Positions 7,354 through 18,538 of a DNA stretch of 64,000 bases are shown piece after piece (position 1 is the first letter of the stretch; every line of letters begins with the position of its first letter). Below the pieces are notes generated by a model. The model was given only the letters and a program-made list of their open reading frames with translations. It was not told the DNA's origin and did not search any database. The position numbers and the translations under genes were made by a program. This DNA is from Mycetohabitans rhizoxinica HKI 454. GTDB taxonomy: Bacteria; Pseudomonadota; Gammaproteobacteria; Burkholderiales; Burkholderiaceae. The stretch spans positions 1,471,629-1,535,628 of the forward strand of contig NC_014722.1 in assembly GCF_000198775.1 (NCBI RefSeq). The letters are read 5' to 3'.

Positions 7354-8508
7354 ATGCGTACAGATCACTTAGCCGGAGTCGATACCGAGAACATAATACT
7401 GGCGACGTCACTCGAACTGGCGGGGGCCCAATGGAAAATTGCGCTGCACGACGGACGCAGACAGAGTCCAGCGGTGCACACGGTAAGGGGGGCGCAAGCG
7501 GCCATGCGAGTGCAAGCCCTATTGGAGGTGATTGAGCGATACAAGCAGAAATGGTCGCTGCCCCAAGAGGTGCGTGTGGTGGTCAGTTATGAGGCTGGAC
7601 AGGATGGATTTTGGATCTATAGAGCACTGCGCTCGCGTGGCATGGAGTGTTACGTGATCGATGCGGCCAGTATTCCGGTGGAGCGGCACAGGCGTCGCGC
7701 CAAGACGGATCGGCTTGATGCGATCAAGCTGGTCACGAATTTGCGAGCATGGCTGCATGGCGAACGCGACCGCATGCGCGTAGTGCGAGTGCCCTCGCTG
7801 CAAGATGAAGCGTCGCGCCAGTTGATTCGTGATCGAGGCCAGTTGCACAAAGAGGTGCTGCAGCACCGCGAGCGTATGCGTAAGTTGTTGATCACGATGG
7901 GTTGCTGGGACGGTTTCGATCATAGGACGTTTGCCAAGCGGCTAGCTAGCGGCAAACTGGTTTGTCATGATGGCACGCCGCTGCCCAGCGAGCTGCATGA
8001 ACGACTGTTACGCGAGACGGCCCGCCTGGCGCTTGCCGAAGAACAACTCGCGGCACTTGAGCGCACACTGCAAGAACGCCTACCGGCACCTGTACGCAAA
8101 CGCATCGCTTATCTTAGGCACCTCAAAGGTGTAGGCCATATCGGGGCATCGCGCCTGATGCTTGAGTTGTTCTGGCGCGAGTTTGATAACCGGCGGCAGC
8201 TGGGCGCCTGCGTAGGCCTGGTCCCGCAGCCCTACGATAGCGGACAGAGCCGGATTGATCAGGGGATCAGCAAGCAGGGAAATAGGCGAGTGCGAACCCA
8301 ACTCATCGAGATGGCCTGGTGCTGGTTGCGATATCAGCCTAGCAGTGCGCTGGCGCAGTGGTTCAACAAGCGCACGCAGGGCACCGAAGCCAATCGCCGT
8401 GCGCGGCGCATTGCGATTGTCGCGCTTGCCAGGCGGCTAGTGATTGCATTATGGCGCTACCTAAAAGACGGCGTGATTCCACAAAGCGCTCAGTTGAAAG
8501 GGGCATGA
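7354..8508 (+). CDS. IS110-family transposase (DEDD recombinase)
   Basis: A 384-residue protein with the two IS110 domains. The N-terminal RuvC-like DEDD domain has AGVDTEN, VVSYEAGQDGFW and AKTDRLDAIKL (acidic residues). The C-terminal Tnp_20 domain has LKGVGHIGASRLMLE and the conserved serine segment GISKQGNRRVRTQL. IS110 enzymes recombine DNA guided by a structured 'bridge' RNA encoded in the non-coding end of the element. The start codon has a good ribosome-binding site (ggaggttatcATG). The frame is intact. The non-coding DNA after the stop is rich in hairpins (see 8562-8710). Confidence 0.9.
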   Translation: MRTDHLAGVDTENIILATSLELAGAQWKIALHDGRRQSPAVHTVRGAQAAMRVQALLEVIERYKQKWSLPQEVRVVVSYEAGQDGFWIYRALRSRGMECYVIDAASIPVERHRRRAKTDRLDAIKLVTNLRAWLHGERDRMRVVRVPSLQDEASRQLIRDRGQLHKEVLQHRERMRKLLITMGCWDGFDHRTFAKRLASGKLVCHDGTPLPSELHERLLRETARLALAEEQLAALERTLQERLPAPVRKRIAYLRHLKGVGHIGASRLMLELFWREFDNRRQLGACVGLVPQPYDSGQSRIDQGISKQGNRRVRTQLIEMAWCWLRYQPSSALAQWFNKRTQGTEANRRARRIAIVALARRLVIALWRYLKDGVIPQSAQLKGA

Positions 8509-8561
8509 GTAGGCATGGCTCATAGCTGTAGGGTCAACCTCTATTGGAGGGGCTGAACTGA

Positions 8562-8710
8562 GATATGCCCGTAGGACCGACGGGTTGCTGAACGTAACCG
8601 ATGATTAGATGGGGCATATCCATCGGACCAGGATGTCCGACTTAGCGCGCATACAGGATGAGGCCGGCCAAATCCGGCGGATAGAAGTGGGTGAGATGTG
8701 AATGTCTCAC
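8562..8710 (+). ncRNA. Candidate bridge RNA region of the IS110 element
   Basis: Downstream of the transposase stop are several nested or adjacent hairpins. A long-range stem pairs GATATG(CCC) at 8562-8570 with (GGG)CATATC at 8612-8620. It encloses an inner hairpin CCCGT 8568-8572 / ACGGG 8580-8584 and a large internal loop. GCCGG 8663-8667 pairs with CCGGC 8674-8678, and GTGAGA 8691-8696 pairs with TCTCAC 8705-8710. A non-coding end with stems and large loops is what IS110-family bridge RNAs look like; in the IS1111 group it lies 3' of the gene. Exact RNA ends and the guide loops cannot be set from one copy. Confidence 0.4.
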
Positions 8711-8898
8711 GTGCGCATAATCGGCTCGACCCCACCCGAACGAGCGTTGATATTGCTTGGCTGAAATTTGAGGTATCTGCTTATGGATTGTTTCTTTGCA
8801 CAAATTCTTGACAACTTTCTACTCATAGAAGTCGGTCCTGAATAAACCGCAGACGCTAGTGCAGTAAGGCTCTGAGGCCAGAATGGTGTTGTGGGATT
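8711..8898. other. Junction between IS110 and IS21 elements
   Basis: About 190 bases with no recognisable gene. The right end of the IS110 element probably falls inside or just before this stretch. Confidence 0.4.
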
Positions 8899-8990
8899 TG
8901 TTGCGCGCAAAGTAAAAATGAGCCACTTCGCGCAAAGTAAATGTGAACCACCTTTCAGTACAGTCAGCCTTTTTCGCGCGAAGGCTGGCG

Positions 8991-10789
<1,799 letters not shown>

Positions 10790-10913
10790 CGATTGGCTCA
10801 CTTTTACTTTGCGCGATCACGCGCGAAGTGGCTCAAATTTCAGATGCGCTTGACAGATTTGCAAGAGGCAGGCATATTGAGGCGAGATTCCTGCAAATTT
10901 CGACGAGGTTTGG

Positions 10914-11117
10914 ATGGGTCCGAAGACGCCGGTGCCAGAGGGAGATTTGTTTCGCCAACCGCTGCGCGAGCAGATCAACTTGAAGCATCCGTTGGTTCGT
11001 CTGGCTGATCTAATTGACTGGGACCGATTGAACACAGCGATGAGCGCGAGCTTTGTGTCGCAGCGCGGCCGGCCGGCAACGTCGCCGCGTCAAGCTCGTC
11101 TGTTGGCTTCTGTTTAG
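10914..11117 (+). pseudogene. IS5-family transposase, N-terminal fragment
   Basis: The frame begins MGPKTPVPEGDLFRQPLREQ and continues LVRLADLIDWDRLN and SQRGRPATSPR, the N-terminal segment of an IS5-family transposase that normally has more than 300 residues. It runs out of homology at about 11095 and stops at 11117. The core DDE domain is absent. The same N-terminal piece is found in shorter form at 656-697. Confidence 0.75.
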
Positions 11118-11249
11118 TGCCATGGGTCGGCTGGATCAGCAAAACAAGCGGGTGTTCGGAAATTCACCCCCACACTTCGCTTTTAGGCATTCGATCATAA
11201 AGATCTTGCGTATTGTCAATGTCATACACGCCTGCTCTTGCGAGGGAAA

Positions 11250-12083
11250 ATGCGTATCAATGACATGCTGAACTCGACGAGCTTCCCACCGCGCGCTCAC
11301 GAGGAAAAACAGAAAGAAGCCAACGTGCAGCCTAGCAACATACAGCCCAATGCCCGGCTAGGTACGCTAGCAGATCAAGACGGCCGCGTTACCAAAAGAA
11401 AGAAAAGCGCTGACCCCACCCGATCCATTATTAAGCAGATGTCGGGTCAATTTGCGCTGAAATCGTCGAGCCCGGCCGGCGCGATGGCGTCCTCAAATAG
11501 AACCACCGAAAGCAGCACAAGTGGTATCGATGCGATGGCCCAGGAAACGCCTACTGACACGAGTGCAAGGAACGTGGGCGCCGACACGGGTACAAGAACC
11601 GCGACTACCGGCTCGGCCGAACAAACGACTAAGCGTGCGACCGATAGCCGCAACGAGAGTACGACCGCGTGGCTGGCCACTAAAGTTGCGGCTGGAAAAG
11701 CTGGCTCGAGTGACCCGGCTTTCTCGGTGCTAAACCTCAGGCCGAAGCAGCGTCTCACAAGATCTGAAGAATTAATTAATACATATCTTCAGCGCAGTTC
11801 CAACACCAAGTCAGCGAAGTATGTAACGCAGTTACGACATTTTAGCGCATGGGCTAAGAACGGCGATCCAAGTCGAGAACCGCTTGATGATGTATTAAAC
11901 TTGGAATTGACGCCAAAGAACCAGCTGGTTATTAACGCTTGGCGCAACGCTAGACCCAATCCTTACGCTCGCGAAGGTTATGCCGCATTTAACGACTTCC
12001 GGGCAACGTACGGTAAAACGGTCGACCCACGCAAAGAGCCGCCACCACGCTATGATACGATGGTGAGCTTAGATGACGCTTAG
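11250..12083 (+). CDS. Effector-like protein of unknown function with disordered Ser/Thr-rich N-terminus
   Basis: I use the ATG at 11250 because a good ribosome-binding site (gaggga) sits just before it. The 277-residue protein starts MRINDMLNSTSFPPR, is Ser/Thr/Ala-rich and low-complexity for about 150 residues, and then has a folded helical region (SEELINTYLQRSS ... YVTQLRHFSAWAKNGDP ... LVINAWRNARPNPYAREGYA). That helical part loosely recalls SAM-like or recombinase core-binding helices, but no catalytic residues follow. Composition of this type, a flexible polar N-terminus without a Sec signal, is common in type III secreted effectors. Upstream are TTCG repeats at 11155-11158 and 11176-11179. 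Their spacing is 17, one base off the HrpB-box consensus of 16. Secretion is an inference only. Confidence 0.5.
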   Translation: MRINDMLNSTSFPPRAHEEKQKEANVQPSNIQPNARLGTLADQDGRVTKRKKSADPTRSIIKQMSGQFALKSSSPAGAMASSNRTTESSTSGIDAMAQETPTDTSARNVGADTGTRTATTGSAEQTTKRATDSRNESTTAWLATKVAAGKAGSSDPAFSVLNLRPKQRLTRSEELINTYLQRSSNTKSAKYVTQLRHFSAWAKNGDPSREPLDDVLNLELTPKNQLVINAWRNARPNPYAREGYAAFNDFRATYGKTVDPRKEPPPRYDTMVSLDDA

Positions 12084-12170
12084 AGGCCAGCCTCCCCGCC
12101 AAGATGGGTTGTTGGCCGTTAAGCCACTGTAGCCGCGCGCCGGTTCGCGCGGTGAAGCAGCCGGCCGACC

Positions 12171-13793
12171 CTAGACCCGCACCGCCGGCGCAACGTAAGG
12201 ACATTCATAGCGTCGTCGCACAGCGCCGTTTTCATCGACGCTTTCCAAGTACACATTGAATTGCCACAACCGCGCCATGTGCTTGAGCACCTCTTCGGTG
12301 TCGCTGCCCAGATGCCGATTGTCGGTCATGAAGTGACGCAGCGTGAGGCTGCGGTCACCTCGTGTGTTCACGGACCATACTTGGATATTGGGCTCGCGGT
12401 GATGAATATCATATTGGCGCGACAGCGCCTGCCGGACGTATTGGTAGCCGCTTTCATCATGGATCGCGGAGATTTCCAAGGCTTCTTTCGAATCGTCGTC
12501 CAGGATCGAGAACAACCGCATGTCCCGAATTAATGACGGCGATAAATATTGGGCAACGAAGCTTTCATCCTTGAAGTTGCGCATCGCATAGTCGAGCGCT
12601 TCAAGCCACGGGCGGCCCGCCAATTCGGGAAACCAGCGCCGATCCTCGTCGGTCGGCTGCTCACAGATGCGACGAATGTCCGTCATCATCGAAAACCCAA
12701 GCGCATACGGATTGATCCCGCTGTAATACGGTTTGGTCACCGGTGGCTGATAGACGACATTGCTGTGCGAATGCAGGAACTCGAGCATGAAGCCGTCAGC
12801 TAGCTTGCCTTCGCTGTACAGCGTGTTGAGCAGTGTGTAGTGCCAGAAGCAGGCCCAGCCCTCATTCATCACCTGGGTTTGCCGCTGCGGATAGAAATAC
12901 TGCCCGATCTTGCGCACGATTCGTATGACTTCGCGCTCCCACGGCTCCAATAGCGGCGCATTCTTTTCAGCAAAGTACAACAAGTTTTCCTGCGGCTCGG
13001 GCGGATAGCGGGCGTCATCCGCATCGTCCACGGTTTCGGGCTTTGAGCGCGCTGGCAGTGTGCGCCATAATTCGTTGACCTGCGTCTGCAAATACGCCTC
13101 GCGCTCGCGTTGCCGTTCCAGCTCCCGCTGTAGCGACAGCTTTTGGGGACGCTTATAGCGGTCCACGCCGTAGTGCATCAGCGCATGGCATGAATCGAGC
13201 AACTCCTCGACGCGGTCCAAGCCGTAGCGCTCCTCGCATTCGGCAATGTAGTGCTTAGCATAAACTAGGTAATCGATGATCGCGTGAGCATCGGTCCACA
13301 GCCGGAATAGATAATTGCCTTTAAAGAACGAATTGTGGCCGTAGGCGGCATGCGCGATCACAAGTGCCTGCATCGTCATCGTGTTTTCTTCCATCAGATA
13401 GGCGATGCAGGGATTCGAATTGATGACGATTTCGTATGCCAGCCCCATCTGGCCGCGCCGATAACTTTTCTCGGTCGCAAGAAAGTGCTTGCCGAAAGAC
13501 CAGTGCCGGTAATTAACCGGCATGCCGACCGACGCATATGCGTCCATCATCTGCTCGGCGCTGATCAATTCTAGCTGAATCGGATAGGTGTCGAGTTGAT
13601 AGTGCTCTGCCACGCGCGCAATTTCAGCGTCATAGCGCTCGATTAACTCGAAGGTCCAGTCCGACGGATTCGGCAATGGCTGGCGACCATTGCCATGGTC
13701 GCTCGGTCGCATGCGAGCATCCCCGTTAGCATCGTCACCGAGCATCGCGACAGGTTCCTTGCCCGACTTGCGAGATTTCGGGTTGGAGTTCAT
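12171..13793 (-). CDS. spoVR: SpoVR/YcgB family protein
   Basis: A 540-residue SpoVR-like protein with the family landmarks WTFELIERYDAEIARVAEHY near the N-terminus, PVNYRHWSFGKHF, MNEGWACFWHY in the middle and the C-terminal tail LTLRHFMTDNRHL. SpoVR proteins outside spore formers are coexpressed with PrkA and YeaH under starvation and stress; their biochemical role is not settled. The ATG overlaps the stop of the upstream yeaH gene by four bases (ATGA), which implies translational coupling. The frame is intact, although the neighbouring region on the left is full of mobile debris. Confidence 0.93.
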   Translation of the reverse strand: MNSNPKSRKSGKEPVAMLGDDANGDARMRPSDHGNGRQPLPNPSDWTFELIERYDAEIARVAEHYQLDTYPIQLELISAEQMMDAYASVGMPVNYRHWSFGKHFLATEKSYRRGQMGLAYEIVINSNPCIAYLMEENTMTMQALVIAHAAYGHNSFFKGNYLFRLWTDAHAIIDYLVYAKHYIAECEERYGLDRVEELLDSCHALMHYGVDRYKRPQKLSLQRELERQREREAYLQTQVNELWRTLPARSKPETVDDADDARYPPEPQENLLYFAEKNAPLLEPWEREVIRIVRKIGQYFYPQRQTQVMNEGWACFWHYTLLNTLYSEGKLADGFMLEFLHSHSNVVYQPPVTKPYYSGINPYALGFSMMTDIRRICEQPTDEDRRWFPELAGRPWLEALDYAMRNFKDESFVAQYLSPSLIRDMRLFSILDDDSKEALEISAIHDESGYQYVRQALSRQYDIHHREPNIQVWSVNTRGDRSLTLRHFMTDNRHLGSDTEEVLKHMARLWQFNVYLESVDENGAVRRRYECPYVAPAVRV

Positions 13794-15061
13794 ACGTCCA
13801 CCTGTTTTTCGAACAATTCACGAAACACCGGATAGATATCTGCCGCATCATCGACCTTTTTCATCATGAAATGAGGTACTACGTCAGCCAGCTTACTGTA
13901 TTCGAACCAAAGGTTCTGCACTTCCGGGGCCACCTGGATATACGCAAAATACCGCGTTTTCGGCAGGATGTCGTTTTCTAGCAGTTTGTGGCATTTTGGC
14001 GAATCATCCGTCCAATTGTCACCATCGGATGCCTGTGCGCCATAAATATTCCATTCCGTCGGCGAGTAGCGCTCGTCGATGATCTTCTTCATCAACTCCA
14101 ACGCGCTAGAGACCACGGTGCCACCACTCTCGGTCGCATGAAAAAACGTGTCCTCGTCGACCTCTTCCGCACGCGTGTGGTGCCGGATAAACACCACCTC
14201 GATCTTTTCATAGCTACGCGTCAGGAACAGGTATAGTAGGATGAAAAAGCGTTTGGCCAAGTCCTTGCGCTGCTCGTCCATCGAACCGGAAACGTCCATC
14301 AAGCAAAACATGACCGCCTGGCTGGACGGAGTGGGATGCTTGACACGATTCACGTAGCGCAGATCGAATGGGTCAATGAACGGGATCCGCCAGATGCGCC
14401 CCTTCAGGTGATGAATTTCGTCCTCAAGCCGTTTGATCTCGGCCCGGTGATCACCCGGATCATCCTTCAACTCGTCCAGCTGTGCCTCGAGTTCGCGCAA
14501 TTGGTTGACCAAAGGCGCACCGAGCGCGATGCGCCGACTCAGTGCACTGCGCAATGAGCGCACGACGTCGATGTTGTTCGGCGTGCCTTCAGTAGCCCAA
14601 CCGGCACGCTGGTTCTTCCAACTTGGCACTGCCATCAGGTGCGTCTTAACCAACCGCGGCAGTTCCAAGTCGTCGAAGAAATACTGCATGAATTCCTCGC
14701 GGGACAACTCAAACACGAAGTCGTCCTGCCCCTCGCCTTCGTTGCTCGCCTGCCCCCCGCCCCCACTGCCCTCACCGCCGCTGGGCGGGCGCGGAATCTT
14801 GTCGCCTTTCACGTAGTCCGTGTTGCCCGGATGGACGATTTCGCGCCGCCCGCCCGGTGCGTGGCGGAACATCGGCTCGCCGATATCCTTCTTCGGAATC
14901 GTGATGCGCTTCGTACTCTGGATGTCCTTGATACTGCGGTCGCGCACGGCCTCGGACACCGCTTCGCGGATATAGTGCTTGACCCGCCGCAAGAAGCGTT
15001 CGCGATTCGCAATGCTCTTATTCTTGCCGGCGAGTCTGCGGTCGATGATCTGATGAAGCAC
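13790..15061 (-). CDS. yeaH: YeaH/YhbH family protein (DUF444, VWA-like)
   Basis: The GTG at 15061 is preferred because translation then begins VLHQIIDRRLAGKNKSIANR, the universal YeaH start, and a GGGGGA ribosome-binding site lies just upstream. Longer frames add an Arg-rich tail not seen in the family. The C-terminal half is a von Willebrand factor A-like domain with a MIDAS motif (LMDVSGSM) and GGTVVSSAL. The middle has a Gly/Ser-rich linker (RPPSGGEGSGGGGQ). It sits between prkA and spoVR, the standard order, and probably acts with the kinase in the stress response. Confidence 0.92.
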   Translation of the reverse strand: MLHQIIDRRLAGKNKSIANRERFLRRVKHYIREAVSEAVRDRSIKDIQSTKRITIPKKDIGEPMFRHAPGGRREIVHPGNTDYVKGDKIPRPPSGGEGSGGGGQASNEGEGQDDFVFELSREEFMQYFFDDLELPRLVKTHLMAVPSWKNQRAGWATEGTPNNIDVVRSLRSALSRRIALGAPLVNQLRELEAQLDELKDDPGDHRAEIKRLEDEIHHLKGRIWRIPFIDPFDLRYVNRVKHPTPSSQAVMFCLMDVSGSMDEQRKDLAKRFFILLYLFLTRSYEKIEVVFIRHHTRAEEVDEDTFFHATESGGTVVSSALELMKKIIDERYSPTEWNIYGAQASDGDNWTDDSPKCHKLLENDILPKTRYFAYIQVAPEVQNLWFEYSKLADVVPHFMMKKVDDAADIYPVFRELFEKQVDV

Positions 15062-15204
15062 GTTACCGTCCCCCGCTCTCGTGAAAGGCGCCGCCCGCGC
15101 GCGGCGCGGCAAAGCACGCGGTGATGTTCGCCGCCGCGCCGACACCGCCCGGTACGCAAGACGCCGCGTTGCTCATGGCGCCAATACGCTATGCACGCTT
15201 GCCG

Positions 15205-17127
15205 TCAGGAAGCCTTGCGCACGCGCAGATACCAGTCGCACAGCAGGCGGACCTGCTTGGGCGTGTAACCCTTAGCGACCATCCGGTTGACGAAGTCCTC
15301 ATGCTTGCGCTGCTCCTCGGCGGAGCCCTTCGCGTTGAACGAGATAACCGGCAGAAGTTCCTCCGTGTTGGAAAACATCTTCTTCTCGATCACGACACGC
15401 AGCTTTTCGTAGCTGATCCATGCCGGATTCTTGCCACCATTGGCCGCGCGCGCGCGCAAGACGAAGTTGACAATCTCGTTGCGGAAATCCTTCGGATTGC
15501 TGATTCCCGCCGGCTTTTCGATTTTCTCCAATTCCGCGTTCAACGCCGCGCGATCGAAACTCTCGCCGGTGTCGTGATCCCGGAACTCCTGATCCTGGAT
15601 CCAGAAGTCCGCATAAGTCACATAGCGATCGAAAATATTTTGGCCGTATTCGGAATACGATTCCAGGTAGGCAGTCTGGATCTCCTTGCCGATAAACTCC
15701 GCATAGCGCGATGCTAGCAGTTCCTTGACGAACGATAAGTACTTTTGTTCGACTTCCGGTGGGAATTGCTCACGTTCAATCTGCTGCTCGAGCACGTACA
15801 TCAGGTGCACCGGGTTGGCGGCAACCTCGGCCGTGTCGAAATTGAACACCCGCGACAGGATCTTGAACGCGAAGCGCGTCGAGATGCCTGTCATGCCTTC
15901 GTCAACGCCAGCGTAGTCGCGATACTCTTGGTACGACTTCGCCTTCGGGTCGGTGTCCTTCAGGTTTTCGCCATCATAGACCAGCATTTTCGAAAACAGG
16001 CTCGAGTTTTCCGGCTCGTGCAAGCGCGTCAGCACGGCAAACTGCGCCATCATCTTCAGCGTGCCCGGTGCGCAAACGGCAGAACCGAGCGACGAGTTCC
16101 GGATCAGCTTGTCGTAAATCTTGATCTCTTCCGAGTAGCGTAGGCAGTATGGCACCTTGATCATGAAAATTCGGTCAAGCAGTGCCTCGTTATTCTTGTT
16201 ATTCCGAAATGCTTTCCATTCCGATTCGTTCGAGTGCGCAAGAATAATACCGTCAAACGGAATCGCGCCGAAGCCCTCCGTACCCTTGAAGTTACCTTCC
16301 TGCGTAGCAGTCAGCAACGGATGCAGCACCTTAATCGGCGCCTTGAACATTTCGACGAACTCGAGCAGGCCCTGGTTTGCCAGACACAGTCCTCCCGAGT
16401 AGCTGTACGCGTCGGCGTCGTCCTGCGCATACTGCTCCAGCTTGCGGATGTCAACTTTGCCAACCAGCGACGAGATATCCTGGTTGTTCTCGTCACCCGG
16501 CTCGGTTTTGGCAATGCCAATCTGACGCAGCACCGATGGGTAGCGCTTGACCACGCGGAACCGACGGATGTCACCATTGTACTCGTGCAGGCGCTTGACA
16601 GCCCATGGGGACAGGATGCTCTTCAGGTAGCGGCGAGGTATTCCATACTGCTCTTCGAGGATCGGGCCATCCTCGTCGTAGTCGAACAAGCCGAGCGGTG
16701 ATTCGTTGACCGGCGAGCCTTTGATCGCGTAGAACGGCACCCGCTCCATCAACTGCTTCAGACGCTCCGCGATCGACGATTTGCCACCGCCGACCGGCCC
16801 GAGCAGGTACAAGATTTGTTTCTTTTCCTCGAGCCCCTGTGCAGAATGGCGGAAATAGGCGACGACCTGCTCGATGACCTCTTCCATGCCATAGAACTCG
16901 CGGAATGCCGGATAGATCTTGATGACCTTGTTGGCAAAAATACGCGACAGCCTCGGATCATTGCGGGTGTCCACGTGCTCCGGCTCCCCGATCGCCATCA
17001 ACATGCGTTCGCCAGCCGTGGCGTACGCGGCAGGATTGTTCTTGCACAGTTCGAGATACTCTTCCAACGAGAACTCTTCTTCTCTCGTCTTTTCGAAGCG
17101 GGTCGCGAAACTGTTGTAAATATCCAT
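15205..17127 (-). CDS. prkA: PrkA family serine protein kinase (YeaG)
   Basis: The 640-residue protein has the PrkA AAA+ domain with a P-loop (LLGPVGGGKSS, residues about 108-118) and an ATPase core with EGNFKGTEGFGAIPFDGIIL and a following HSNESEW. The C-terminal kinase-like PrkA domain ends VRLLCDWYLRVRKA. PrkA is a stress-induced Ser/Thr kinase (an ATPase-coupled protein in some species). It is the first gene of the prkA-yeaH-spoVR operon, read leftward, with 143 bases between prkA and yeaH. A ribosome-binding site (gaggaggtgg) precedes the ATG. I see no clear sigma-54 promoter in the upstream 150 bases. Confidence 0.95.
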   Translation of the reverse strand: MDIYNSFATRFEKTREEEFSLEEYLELCKNNPAAYATAGERMLMAIGEPEHVDTRNDPRLSRIFANKVIKIYPAFREFYGMEEVIEQVVAYFRHSAQGLEEKKQILYLLGPVGGGKSSIAERLKQLMERVPFYAIKGSPVNESPLGLFDYDEDGPILEEQYGIPRRYLKSILSPWAVKRLHEYNGDIRRFRVVKRYPSVLRQIGIAKTEPGDENNQDISSLVGKVDIRKLEQYAQDDADAYSYSGGLCLANQGLLEFVEMFKAPIKVLHPLLTATQEGNFKGTEGFGAIPFDGIILAHSNESEWKAFRNNKNNEALLDRIFMIKVPYCLRYSEEIKIYDKLIRNSSLGSAVCAPGTLKMMAQFAVLTRLHEPENSSLFSKMLVYDGENLKDTDPKAKSYQEYRDYAGVDEGMTGISTRFAFKILSRVFNFDTAEVAANPVHLMYVLEQQIEREQFPPEVEQKYLSFVKELLASRYAEFIGKEIQTAYLESYSEYGQNIFDRYVTYADFWIQDQEFRDHDTGESFDRAALNAELEKIEKPAGISNPKDFRNEIVNFVLRARAANGGKNPAWISYEKLRVVIEKKMFSNTEELLPVISFNAKGSAEEQRKHEDFVNRMVAKGYTPKQVRLLCDWYLRVRKAS

Positions 17128-17357
17128 ACCACCTCCTCGCCGATATTCAACGAGGGCTGCCGGTCAACCACCGCGGTGCACACGCCGTGGCACGCGCTCG
17201 GGCGAGTCGATCGGCATGCCCTTAGACTCATGCTAATCCTATTTTGGGAGAATTTCACTAACCGCGCGTAGGTGCTTATTGAAACAATTTAACCGCTGGC
17301 GCGCCCTACATCGAAACCCTACAATATTGCTCCCGCACCATTCGCTGACCAACGTCG

Positions 17358-18260
17358 TCATGACATTGGTATCGGCCTGCTTTCAGCCCTGGCTTGCGCC
17401 TGTTTCCGGTGGCGCCGTGCGAGCGCCAACTCGCGCCGTGCATCGATGACGCCACGGCGCGACACTGCCTGCAGGTTGCCCAACGCCAGATTGGCCGAGA
17501 CCGACTGCGTTAGCAGCAGCCCCTCTTCCTTGCGGTCTTCGGTAACCAGCGCGATGCCATGCTGCACCGCATCAAGCTAAGACGCAATCGACACAGCGCG
17601 CGGCGGCGTGCCCAGCGCGATCGTGCCGCGCTCGCGCGATCGACGCCGAAAACCAGGCGCAGCAGCACGGTACGGCCGGGCCCAATCAAGCCGCTGATGC
17701 CAAAGATCTCGCCTTCGCGCACGTCGAACGACACGTCGCGCACGGCGGTGCCACGCTTCAGGCCTGTCGCGGTTAGCCGGGGCGCACCGATGCGGCGCGG
17801 GCCCAAGTCGACCTCGCGCGAGGTTAGCATCGCAGTGGGCTCGTTTAGGATCAGCACACGGCAGTCGCCGATCAGATTGTGCGCGATCTCGATCATTTGC
17901 TGGCAGCTGATGCCCAGCGCACCGATCGGCGTATCCGGATCGATGGCATCGAGCCCCACATGCGTCATTGCGGCACGCGCCTGCTCGCGCAGCCGCCCTT
18001 TGGCAATCCATCCCACTGGGTTGCGCGGCAGCCGTTTCAGAAACAGGTTTTCGGCCACGCTCAAGCTTGGCAGCCAGGTTGAGTTCCTGCATCACCATGC
18101 GCATGCCCTAATCTCGGCGTCACTGCGACTGCTCGGGGCATACGGTCGTCCGAGCAGCCTCAGCGTGCCGGCGCACGGCATGATCAATCCGCCGATTCTC
18201 GACAGCTCGCCTTGCTTCTGGTGTCCGGCAAGCGCCTTGAGCGCGACATCGACGCCGAAC
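17358..18260 (-). pseudogene. Sugar ABC transporter ATP-binding protein (RbsA/MglA-like), degraded
   Basis: Minus-strand pieces in three frames follow the order of a ribose-type ATPase with two nucleotide-binding domains. They are GGLIMPCAGTLRLLGRPYAP (near 18180), MRMVMQELNLAAKL (18104), MSVAENLFLKRLPRNPVGW (18064), an altered Walker B region ILNEPTAMLTSREVDL, the second-domain start DVSFDVREGEIFGISGL, and GIALVTEDRKEEGLLLTQSV (17560). The first Walker A is missing, the linker between domains is deleted, and the end after 'VIDARRELALARR' is lost. No permease or binding-protein gene is left beside it. Sugar uptake by this system is gone. Confidence 0.75.
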
Positions 18261-18538
18261 AAGGATTCATCCCGTCCCCTTTTTACTTTTTGGCGTCAAT
18301 TGCATCGAGCGGCACGGATCTGCCAGCGTCCAGCGTCGCGGTGAGCCGCATGGCGGGTGCATTGTCCGTGTGCAAGCCCTCGCCTAGTGTCGGAGCCGCG
18401 GGCCGATGTGTCAGCGCCGGCGTGTCATTGCCGCCGAAACGCTGTTACGCAATGCGACGTTACTTCGGGCAGTGATGGTATGGAAGGGAGCCGGCGCGTT
18501 GCTCGGGCATATTCCTCCTGGCTCGGCTCCGCCGCCGT
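18261..18538. other. No gene recognised
   Basis: About 280 bases between the ABC remnant and the receiver protein. A short minus-strand peptide MRLTATLDAGRSVPLDAIDA is open but has no recognisable family. Probably decayed DNA from the former sugar-uptake operon. Confidence 0.4.

Noticed and set aside
8707..8910. Minus-strand frame between IS110 and IS21
   Set aside because: Overlaps the IS21 end and the candidate RNA tail, with no recognised family.
17128..17280. Sigma-54 promoter upstream of prkA
   Set aside because: I looked for TGGCAC-N5-TTGC on the minus strand and found only partial matches, so I do not report it.
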